From positions 1 through 7,668 of the forward strand of contig DASCNA010000082.1 of assembly GCA_036011305.1 (NCBI GenBank): 7,668 bases of DNA. The letters are read 5' to 3'. Every line of letters starts with the position of its first letter. The stretch's first letter is position 1. Made by a program: the position numbers and the translations under genes. The DNA comes from DASCNA01 sp036011305 (GTDB lineage: Bacteria; Verrucomicrobiota; Lentisphaeria; Victivallales; GWF2-38-69). Below, one piece after another: positions 1 to 6,199 of the stretch. The notes under the pieces were generated by a model. The model searched no databases and was not told the origin of the DNA. It saw nothing but the letters and a program-made list of their open reading frames with translations.

Positions 1-1
1 T

Positions 2-139
2 TATTTGTGCTGAAGCATCTATACATATAGTGGTGGCTGCAGGCTTCATATATCTTAGTACCGCACAATGCCCCAGAAAAGGAATAATTAACCTGTCATG
101 AGGACGGATGCAATTAATTATATTTTGATATACTCCTGA
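2..139 (-). pseudogene. Truncated phage-type DNA (adenine) methylase fragment interrupted by the transposon
   Basis: The minus strand is open through all 46 codons from 139 down to 2, and the gene continues off the left window edge. The translation has SGVYQNIINCIRPHD, then PFLGHCAVLRYMKPAA, then ICIDAS. This order (GVYQ-IIN-PPH, a PFLGxxAV loop at residues 20-28 resembling S-adenosylmethionine motif I, a KPA segment, and an acidic ID strand end) is what I know from small DNA methylases of phages and prophages. It would methylate DNA using S-adenosylmethionine. The homologues have a short N-terminus before GVYQ, so the insertion at 139/140 removed roughly the first 5-20 codons. The frame stays open into the transposon end until a TAA at 226-224 but contains no ATG, GTG or TTG, so expression is unlikely. 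Two positions are unusual for the family: Ile before PFLG, where an acidic residue is usual, and Cys in the glycine loop. The family call is from memory of the motif pattern. Confidence 0.6.
135..139. other. Predicted 5-bp target-site duplication (one copy, CCTGA)
   Basis: Tn7-family elements duplicate 5 bp of target DNA on insertion. If the right terminus is the TGT at 140-142, the duplicated target is CCTGA immediately outside it. Only one copy is in the window. The second should abut the left end, beyond the right edge. This is an inference from the terminus position and is not seen directly as a duplication. Confidence 0.5.
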
Positions 140-231
140 TGTAGAAAGATAATAAAGTTGTTTAAAAAGATAAAGAGTTATTAATAAAATAATAAAGTTA
201 TTAAAAAAACATAATAAAGTCGCTTAATAAT
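140..231 (+). repeat. Right-end terminal region with four tandem TnsB-type binding sites
   Basis: Four repeats fit a pattern close to ATAATAAAGT followed by YNYTTAAWAA. Sites are at about 148-169, 168-189, 188-209 and 210-231, with the conserved GT at 157-158, 177-178, 197-198 and 219-220 (spacing 20, 20, 22). The cores at 149-158, 189-198 and 211-220 are identical (ATAATAAAGT). The second repeat is the most diverged in its core but has the matching TATTAA tail. The Tn7 TnsB site contains ACAATAAAGTCTTAAACT, and Tn7R has four overlapping sites within about 90 bp, the same number and span as here. In Tn7 these sites are where TnsB binds for paired-end assembly, and their position upstream of tnsA also lets TnsB repress the operon. 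TnsB binding here is inferred from similarity. Confidence 0.85.
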
Positions 232-232
232 A

Positions 233-262
233 TTGAATTGTTTCTTTGTTGCAGTATATATA
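233..262 (+). promoter_or_regulatory. Possible tns operon promoter
   Basis: TTGAAT at 233-238 could be a -35 box (4 of 6 consensus), with TATATA at 255-260 or 257-262 as a -10 box (spacer 16 or 18). This would start the transcript at or a few bases from the tnsA ATG at 267. An alternative -10 box is TAATAT at 228-233, inside the last TnsB site, without a clear -35 partner. In such AT-rich DNA, matches of this quality are expected by chance. A promoter must lie between the terminus and tnsA if the operon is expressed from the element itself. Confidence 0.25.
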
Positions 263-266
263 TTAT

Positions 267-1115
267 ATGGCCAAGCGAAAATATACATTTGATGAAAATA
301 AATACACAAAGTTCTTATCAGAAAAAAGAGGACTTGGGACTGGATTTAGTTATAAACCTTGGCTTACTATCCATGATGTTCCTTCTCTAGGTGTAGTTGT
401 AAGGATCAAGGGATGGAAAACAAATAGAATACATCATCTACTTTCTAAATATGAAAGAGATTACTTTTATTTATTGGAATGGGCAGATGATATAGTTGAT
501 ATTAATGAACAGTTTCCATTGGATAGATCTATTACTCTCCAAATAGCTGATCAATTAAATATAAAACATCCTACAGATACTTACTCTAAAGTTCCAATTG
601 TAATGACATCTGATTTCAAAATTAAGTGCTGTAATAGTGCTGGAGAATTTTATTACAAAATCAGAACAGTTAAACCCTCTGGACAACTTGCTGATGAAAG
701 AGTTAATGAAAAATTTCATATTGAAAAAGTATATTGGAAGCTAAAGGGAGTTGACTGGGGTGTTGTTACTGAAAAACAAATACCAAAAATAGTAGCAAAA
801 AATATTAAACAAATACATAATTTAAAAAATGTAGACCAAACAATTGAAATGAAAAAAGAAAACTGTATTCAGATTATTGATTTATTTAGTCATTATTTAG
901 GCATTCATTCAAATTTTTCAATTAATCATATATCTAATATTATTTCGAATAAAATAGATATCAAATCTGAGTTTGTAATGACAATAATATGGCATTTAAT
1001 TGCAAATAAAATAATTATTCTTCCATTGAATATGCCTTGGTTTAAAATAATACCTAATAGCCTTATAACTGTAAAATCAATAAATGAGTATTTAAAAATT
1101 TATGCTGCTGCTTAA
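267..1115 (+). CDS. tnsA: TnsA, endonuclease subunit of Tn7-like transposase (5'-end cleavage)
   Basis: A 282-residue protein colinear with Tn7 TnsA (273 residues), which has a restriction-endonuclease-like fold and cuts the 5' transposon strands in complex with TnsB. Shared blocks include PWLTIHDVPS, RIHHLLS, LEWADDIVDINEQFPL, IKHP, TSDF, VKPS and EKVYW. Counting from the ATG at 267, the catalytic Glu is residue 63 (as in Tn7 E63), the Asp of TSDF is 116 (Tn7 D114), and the Lys of VKP is 136 (Tn7 K132). The Tn7 Gln130 position holds Thr134. The C-terminal half (about 165-282) corresponds to the winged-helix domain that contacts TnsC and DNA. I chose ATG 267 because it gives MAKRK, like the Tn7 start MAKAN, and aligns E63. 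A TTG at 246 in the same frame would add seven residues. No Shine-Dalgarno sequence precedes either start. The stop overlaps tnsB by 14 nt. Confidence 0.93.
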   Translation: MAKRKYTFDENKYTKFLSEKRGLGTGFSYKPWLTIHDVPSLGVVVRIKGWKTNRIHHLLSKYERDYFYLLEWADDIVDINEQFPLDRSITLQIADQLNIKHPTDTYSKVPIVMTSDFKIKCCNSAGEFYYKIRTVKPSGQLADERVNEKFHIEKVYWKLKGVDWGVVTEKQIPKIVAKNIKQIHNLKNVDQTIEMKKENCIQIIDLFSHYLGIHSNFSINHISNIISNKIDIKSEFVMTIIWHLIANKIIILPLNMPWFKIIPNSLITVKSINEYLKIYAAA

Positions 1116-3219
1116 TTCTGTATATAAATATTATGAGTTTGAGAGAAAAGAGAGAGTTCTTTGGTTTAATATTGAGTTAAATTTGATATCGGTAATAGAT
1201 ATTAATAACAATACTGCCTGGCCTGAGATATTAAAATTTTCAGATTATTATGATAGATTAATTTCTGACGAAATTATTCAAGTTGATGATCCATTTACAT
1301 TATTACCAGATAACCTTTCTGCTAAAGATATACATATCAGAGATAGAGCGTGGGATATTATTTCAAAAATAGTTTCATCTGAACCTGAAGTATATTATAA
1401 GAAGAATAGAATAATTATAGTAAATGAAACTCTTGAGTCAAAAACAACAAATTTACCAACTTTATATAAATATTTAAGAAAGTATTGGCAGAGAGGTAAA
1501 GGTAAAAATTCTTTACTACCTGATTATAAAAATTGTGGATCTGTAAAAGACAGAAAAATTGAAAAAAAAAGAGGAAGGCCAAGAAAAGACAATATTTTTA
1601 AGGATGAAGGTATAAATATAACCGATGAATTAAAAAATGTAATTATTAAATCATCAAAAAAATATTATGAAAAAAGAAATAGAATATCTTTTATAACAAG
1701 TTATGAATTTATGATTAAGCATTATTTTTCTGATAAAAATAGCAATACAGGAAAATGGATAGTTAGAAAAGAGAGACCTACTTTTTCGCAATATAAATAT
1801 TGGTATAATAAATTATTTAAACCTGATCAAAAAATTATCAAAAGAGATGGCATAATAAAATATAATAAAAAACATAGACCAATAAAACATACAACAAACT
1901 CTGAAGTTAAAGCACCTGGGGAATATTATCAAATAGATGCAACAATTGCTGATTTTAGCCTTGTGTCTTCAAAAGATAGAACGAAAATTATAGGAAAGCC
2001 CACTCTATATTTTGCTATTGATGTATTTAGCCGAATGATTGTGGGTTTTTATGTTGGTTTAGAACCAGCTTCTTGGCTATGTGCATTATTAACAATTGAA
2101 AATTGTACAAAAAACAAAGATGAGTTATTAATTGAGTATGGATTAAAAAATAATTATGACGATAATATATGGCCATGCAAGTATTTACCCGATGCTTTTC
2201 TAGCAGATAGAGGAGAGTTAGAGGGATATAATATTGAAAACCTTATTAATGATTTTGGAGTTCGTATAGAAAATACTCCACCATATAGAGCTGATTTAAA
2301 GGGAATAGTAGAAAGACTATTTAAAACAATTCAGGAAAAACTAAAAGCTCATATACCAGGATATATGCATAAAGATCACAAAACAAGAGGATCAAAAGAT
2401 TATCGTCTTGATGCAATAATTTGTATTGATGCTTTTATAAAAATATTAATAATAGAAATTATTGACTATAACACAAATCACTATATTACTGGTTATGATA
2501 TGGATTCTGATATGATAAGAGATACAGTTCAACCAATTCCAATAAAGTTATGGCGCTGGGGAATAAAGAATAGATCTGGAAAACTTAAAGAGTTTCCTAG
2601 AGATAAAATAACTTTTTCTTTATTACCAAAAGATAAAGCTCAAGTTACATCAAAGGGAGTTTTATTTAAGAACTGTTATTACCTATCAGAGGATACAAAT
2701 TATGATATCTGGTTAATGCAGGCTAGAAGTAAAACATGGAAAATAGATATTTCATATGATCCTAGAACAGTCAATTTTATATACTATAAAAATTCTAACA
2801 ACAAAATAGTTAAATTTTATATATCTGAGATAAGTCGAGGTTATAAAAACATAAGTTTTTATGAATTAAAAATGCATATAGATAAAAAAAATAAAAAAAG
2901 AAGTGAATTTGAAAATGGGAGTATTTCAAATACCATAAATAAACATCAATATATTGAAAATATTCTTAAAAAAGAAACCCAATTAACTGAGTCACATACA
3001 ATTCCATTTAAAACTAGCAAAGCCCAAAAAGTTAAAAGTATAAATAAAAATAGAAGTGATGAAAGATTTTACAATTACGATAATTTATCAATTATAGATA
3101 ATAGTAGAAAAAGACCGAATCAAAAAAAAGAAGAAGAGCTCACTGCTCACAATAAAGATAACACTATTAATGATGAACCTGACATAGTTTCAAAATATCG
3201 GAAAAATAAAAAAAGATGA
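1102..3219 (+). CDS. tnsB: TnsB, DDE transposase of Tn7-like element (3'-end cleavage and strand transfer)
   Basis: A 705-residue protein, against 702 in Tn7 TnsB, and colinear throughout. TnsB recognises the transposon ends, cuts their 3' strands and joins them to target DNA. The N-terminal DNA-binding part carries LRKYWQRG and LLPDYKN (about 125-144), both close to Tn7. A basic AT-hook-like KKRGRPRK follows at 155-162. The integrase-like catalytic core starts at about 270. The DDE residues are D279 (YYQIDATIAD), D369 (LADRGEL) and E404 (KGIVERLF), and the last two are 35 residues apart, as in Tn7 (D361, E396). IDVFSRMIVGFY at 306-317 is another family signature. A beta-barrel-like domain and a highly charged Lys-rich tail follow. 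The tail of this family contacts TnsC. The start lies inside tnsA with no clear ribosome site, so translational coupling is likely. The stop overlaps tnsC as ATGA. Confidence 0.96.
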   Translation: MLLLNSVYKYYEFERKERVLWFNIELNLISVIDINNNTAWPEILKFSDYYDRLISDEIIQVDDPFTLLPDNLSAKDIHIRDRAWDIISKIVSSEPEVYYKKNRIIIVNETLESKTTNLPTLYKYLRKYWQRGKGKNSLLPDYKNCGSVKDRKIEKKRGRPRKDNIFKDEGINITDELKNVIIKSSKKYYEKRNRISFITSYEFMIKHYFSDKNSNTGKWIVRKERPTFSQYKYWYNKLFKPDQKIIKRDGIIKYNKKHRPIKHTTNSEVKAPGEYYQIDATIADFSLVSSKDRTKIIGKPTLYFAIDVFSRMIVGFYVGLEPASWLCALLTIENCTKNKDELLIEYGLKNNYDDNIWPCKYLPDAFLADRGELEGYNIENLINDFGVRIENTPPYRADLKGIVERLFKTIQEKLKAHIPGYMHKDHKTRGSKDYRLDAIICIDAFIKILIIEIIDYNTNHYITGYDMDSDMIRDTVQPIPIKLWRWGIKNRSGKLKEFPRDKITFSLLPKDKAQVTSKGVLFKNCYYLSEDTNYDIWLMQARSKTWKIDISYDPRTVNFIYYKNSNNKIVKFYISEISRGYKNISFYELKMHIDKKNKKRSEFENGSISNTINKHQYIENILKKETQLTESHTIPFKTSKAQKVKSINKNRSDERFYNYDNLSIIDNSRKRPNQKKEEELTAHNKDNTINDEPDIVSKYRKNKKR

Positions 3220-4655
3220 GCTATTTTGTTAAAGCTGTTTACTCAAAACAAGATATTACAGATTATACAGGTAATCCTTTCATAGAAGCTCTTCCAAAGA
3301 TTTGGGATGAATCAGAAGTATATGAATTACTTGATGATTCTTTTGTAATTTCAAATGAAGAATTAACTCAACCTTACCATATTAGAATACACAATATACA
3401 GAAAATTTTGGATGTATTTTTGCCTTTGAATCATCACTTTGATCTGCAATATAAAATATCTGTTTTAATTAGGCGAGGATATGTAGGAAGAAATCCCTTA
3501 AATGCTGAATTTACAAAAGATATAAATAACGGAATTGTGCGATTTAAAAATAATGATTTTAAGGCCCGAAAATATCAAACAATCGCAAAAACGGCAAGGT
3601 GTCTATCGTTAATTGGAATTTCAGGAATTGGTAAAAGCTATACACTTGCAAAAATTCTTTCAGGGTATGAACAAGTGATTTTTCATGAAAAATACAATTT
3701 ATACCAAGTAGTTTATCTTCATGTTGAATGCCCAAGCAAAAGTACAAAACAACTATGTATTAAAATCTTAGTTGCTTTAGATAATGCTCTAGGAACTAAT
3801 TATAGCACAATACTTGGAGGTAAAAATTATAATAACATTGCTACAGATCCCCTAAAAGTAAAAGTTGCTCAAATTTGTATGATTCATGGGGTCGGATTAT
3901 TAGTTATTGACGAAATACAGAATTTAAGTGTTAAAGGATCAGGAGGAAAAGATGAAATGTTAAATTTTTTTGTTGATCTTGAAAATAGTATTGGAATTCC
4001 AATAGTTTTAGTGGGTACACCAAAAGCAATGGGTATCATTAATCATAATTTTCGGCAGGCTCGTAGAAGTAGTGGGATAGGGTCAATCTTATGGGATAGA
4101 TTTGAAATAGGAGAAATGTGGCAGGATTTTATAGAGCAAATGCTATACTATCAATGGTTCATAAAACCAATTAATTATTCCAAAGAACTTTCCAATTTGA
4201 TTTATCATCATACTCAAGGTATTACAGATTTAGTGGTAAAACTTTTATTACTATCACAGTTGTTTGCCCTAGCATCAAAAAAAGAATATTTAGACCTGAA
4301 TATTATAGATAAAACTGCTAAAAAATACTTTAAACCAATGGATGATTTTTTAAATGCTCTTCGTAGCGGTAATCCTGATTTAATAAGGCAATACGATGAC
4401 ATTAAGCCTTTAAATATTGACAATGCAATTTCAGACCTTCAAGTGTTGGCAAGCAATATTGACCTTAAAAAAATGAGAGAAAAGTCTAAAAACACAAAAA
4501 CAGCAAAACCTAAAATCAGTACAGATATTGAATCTACAAAAAAAGATAGCCCTGTTGTTCTACCTGATTATTTGCTAGAAGAAAATGCCTGTTATAATGA
4601 TTATATTCAAAGTGGACTTGTCAAAGACCCTAGAGAATTTGCAGGAATCGTATGA
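3216..4655 (+). CDS. tnsC: TnsC, AAA+ ATPase regulator of Tn7-like transposition
   Basis: TnsC is the ATP-dependent switch that assembles at the site chosen by TnsD or TnsE and activates TnsAB. It also takes part in target immunity in Tn7. The N-terminus has NPFIEALP (20-27), nearly identical to Tn7, and RRGYVGRNP follows at about 86-94. Walker A is GISGIGKS (134-141), Walker B is LLVIDEIQ (228-235, with D232 and E233), a sensor-like LVGTPKA lies at 265-271, and basic QARR at 281-284 may include the arginine finger. TQGITDLVVKLL (333-344) and ALRSGNPDLI (381-390) match the Tn7 lid region. The length of 479 residues is 76 fewer than in Tn7 (555). The loss lies in the C-terminal linker after about residue 405, while the last 20 or so residues (SGLVKDPREFAG) still resemble the Tn7 end that binds TnsA. 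ATGA overlaps join it to both tnsB and tnsD. Confidence 0.95.
   Translation: MSYFVKAVYSKQDITDYTGNPFIEALPKIWDESEVYELLDDSFVISNEELTQPYHIRIHNIQKILDVFLPLNHHFDLQYKISVLIRRGYVGRNPLNAEFTKDINNGIVRFKNNDFKARKYQTIAKTARCLSLIGISGIGKSYTLAKILSGYEQVIFHEKYNLYQVVYLHVECPSKSTKQLCIKILVALDNALGTNYSTILGGKNYNNIATDPLKVKVAQICMIHGVGLLVIDEIQNLSVKGSGGKDEMLNFFVDLENSIGIPIVLVGTPKAMGIINHNFRQARRSSGIGSILWDRFEIGEMWQDFIEQMLYYQWFIKPINYSKELSNLIYHHTQGITDLVVKLLLLSQLFALASKKEYLDLNIIDKTAKKYFKPMDDFLNALRSGNPDLIRQYDDIKPLNIDNAISDLQVLASNIDLKKMREKSKNTKTAKPKISTDIESTKKDSPVVLPDYLLEENACYNDYIQSGLVKDPREFAGIV
4643..4646 (+). promoter_or_regulatory. Ribosome binding site for tnsD
   Basis: AGGA lies 5 nt before the ATG at 4652, within the last codons of tnsC. 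It supports that ATG, which overlaps the tnsC stop as ATGA, as the tnsD start. Of the five tns starts, this is the only one with a core motif at close to ideal spacing. Confidence 0.5.
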
Positions 4656-6199
4656 TTGGATACTTTCCAAAACAATATTCTGATGAAGTACTATATAGTT
4701 TAATAGCAAGGTATCATAATCATATTTTAAGCTCAGGTTGGAAAGAAACATTAAATACTTTATATGGAATAAAAACAGTTTCAGCAACAGTAGATCTCCC
4801 TTCTCATTTAAACTGCTTGAGTTCTAAAATAGGAAATTCATATAATTCTATAATTAACCAATATACTCTGTTTCCTGTATATTCATTTTTTATTGATAAT
4901 CATAGAAGAAATCAATTGATTCCTTCTATGATAAACACATATGGTGGCAATATTCATACTCGATCAGGATTGGTTGCCAGTAAGGTGAAAAATCCTATTT
5001 ATTTAAGGTATTGTCCAAAATGTTATTTGGAAGACTTAGATATAATTGGTGAAAGTTATTGGAGACGCTTATTTCAGATACCGGTGGTGGAAGTATGTTT
5101 AAAGCATAGGATTCCATTGAATCAAAGTAATGTAAATTATATCCCACTTCAAAAACATGAATTCCTGGTAGCCAATAATGAAACGTGTATAAATATGCTT
5201 TCTGTGTCATATAATAGAAAAATATTTGAAGTGTATACTAGATTTGCTTTATATTTTTATCAGATACTGAACAGGCAGGTTGACTTTAATTTTTCTTATA
5301 CTTCAATTGGTAAAATTTATAAACAATATCTGTTTAAACAGGGGTATTTAATAGGAGAAAACCGAATTAATTGGGATTGTCTATATGCAGATTTTAGCAA
5401 CTATTACTCAGGTTATAAAATACTAGAGAAATATAGTCTTACAATATCTAGAAGCTTAGACAGCTGTTGGTTGAAAACTATATTAAGAAAACAAAGAAAA
5501 GTATTTCATCCTCTTATACATATTTTTGTAATCAATTTTTTTCAAAAAGATTTTAACCCTGATTTCAATTTTTTTTTTAGTATTAAAATCAGTAGATACT
5601 ATTTTAAGAAGAAAATTAATAAAGTGAAACCTTGCCATGAAATAAATGCAAAAAGAAATGAATGGATTTTATTATTAAGCAAAGTTGATTTATGTTCTGT
5701 GGATAATATCAGAAAGCTTCAACCAGGACTATATACCTGGCTGTTCAGACATGATAAAGACTGGCTTAAAAAAAATATTCCAATACGCAAAAGGAAACGA
5801 CATGTTAATAATCGTGTGAATTGGGTTGAAAGAGATCTATTAATATTAAATGAGCTAAAAACTGCATATAACAACATTATAAAAAATGAAGCATACCCTA
5901 GAATTACTACATCATTACTATCAAAAAAGATCAATAAAAAATCAATATTAGAGAAAAAAATCAATAACTTGAAGAAATGTAAAAATTTCATTAATGTCGT
6001 AACTGAAGATGTAGTTCATTCTCAAAAAAGAAGAATTTTAGCAGTATACAAGAAATTGAAAGTTGAGAATGGAATAGTTAAAGAGTGGGAAATTTACAGA
6101 ATAGCAGGTTTGAGAAAGAATATTGATTTAGAAGTTAAAAATTATATTTTAAATTTAATTGAAGGGAGTCACTGCGAAACATGCGAAGCATCAGCGTAA
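4652..6199 (+). CDS. tnsD: TnsD (TniQ family), sequence-specific target selector
   Basis: A 515-residue TniQ-family protein of full TnsD length (508 in Tn7), not the short TniQ of CRISPR-associated elements. In Tn7, TnsD binds the 3' end of glmS and recruits TnsC to attTn7. Conserved blocks are YSDEVLYSLIAR (9-20), DLPSHL (48-53), YTLFPVYSFF (71-80) and LVASKVK (107-113). A CCCH zinc site is formed by C121, C124, C149 and H152 (RYCPKC and CLKH). The C-terminal DNA-binding half also matches Tn7: CWLKTILRKQRK, LYTWLFRHDKDWL and RVNWVERD. This colinearity suggests a glmS-type site as its target, but specificity cannot be read from sequence by eye. AGGA at 4643-4646 is a well-spaced ribosome site for the ATG at 4652, and the start overlaps the tnsC stop as ATGA. 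A run of ten T (5569-5578) lies inside the gene. The stop falls 19 nt into tnsE. Confidence 0.93.
   Translation: MIGYFPKQYSDEVLYSLIARYHNHILSSGWKETLNTLYGIKTVSATVDLPSHLNCLSSKIGNSYNSIINQYTLFPVYSFFIDNHRRNQLIPSMINTYGGNIHTRSGLVASKVKNPIYLRYCPKCYLEDLDIIGESYWRRLFQIPVVEVCLKHRIPLNQSNVNYIPLQKHEFLVANNETCINMLSVSYNRKIFEVYTRFALYFYQILNRQVDFNFSYTSIGKIYKQYLFKQGYLIGENRINWDCLYADFSNYYSGYKILEKYSLTISRSLDSCWLKTILRKQRKVFHPLIHIFVINFFQKDFNPDFNFFFSIKISRYYFKKKINKVKPCHEINAKRNEWILLLSKVDLCSVDNIRKLQPGLYTWLFRHDKDWLKKNIPIRKRKRHVNNRVNWVERDLLILNELKTAYNNIIKNEAYPRITTSLLSKKINKKSILEKKINNLKKCKNFINVVTEDVVHSQKRRILAVYKKLKVENGIVKEWEIYRIAGLRKNIDLEVKNYILNLIEGSHCETCEASA
6161..6168 (+). promoter_or_regulatory. Ribosome binding site supporting the tnsE start
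   Basis: GAAGGGAG is the strongest purine-rich Shine-Dalgarno-like stretch I see at the tnsD-tnsE junction, 12 nt before the ATG at 6181. It supports starting TnsE there, inside the last codons of tnsD. The spacing is longer than the optimum of 5-9 nt, so coupling to tnsD translation probably also matters. Confidence 0.5.

Noticed and set aside
3..98. Short plus-strand open frame across the left flank
   Set aside because: It is antisense to the minus-strand methylase-like frame, has no start in the window, and its translation shows no family motifs.
1..139. glmS 3' end (canonical attTn7) next to the right end
   Set aside because: No plus-strand frame reads into the terminus with a glmS-like ending, and the minus strand instead carries a methylase-like open frame.
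148..231. CRISPR array or iteron-type plasmid origin as an explanation of the tandem repeats
   Set aside because: The repeats have no unique spacers, and their core, number and distance to TGT match Tn7R TnsB sites beside tnsA. No rep gene or cas gene is present.
3559..3747. Minus-strand open frame of 62 codons
   Set aside because: It lies wholly inside tnsC, opposite the Walker A region, which explains the sequence. It has no ribosome site or recognisable motif.
4214..4423. Minus-strand open frame of 69 codons
   Set aside because: Shadow of the conserved tnsC lid region on the opposite strand, with no independent evidence of coding.
4575..4787. Minus-strand open frame of 70 codons across the tnsC-tnsD junction
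   Set aside because: Antisense to two well-supported genes. The hydrophobic translation follows from AT-rich codons read backwards.
4995..5210. Minus-strand open frame of 71 codons
   Set aside because: Antisense to the tnsD zinc-site region, which is strongly conserved in the plus frame.
5719..5991. Minus-strand open frame of 90 codons with a membrane-like, Phe/Leu-rich translation
   Set aside because: It is antisense to the Lys/Asn-rich part of tnsD. AAA and AAT codons read in reverse give Phe and Ile, so the apparent membrane segment is an artefact.
4652..6199. TniQ of a CRISPR-associated transposon
   Set aside because: The protein has full TnsD length with the C-terminal DNA-binding half, and no Cas genes or repeat array are visible. 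The following gene is tnsE-like.
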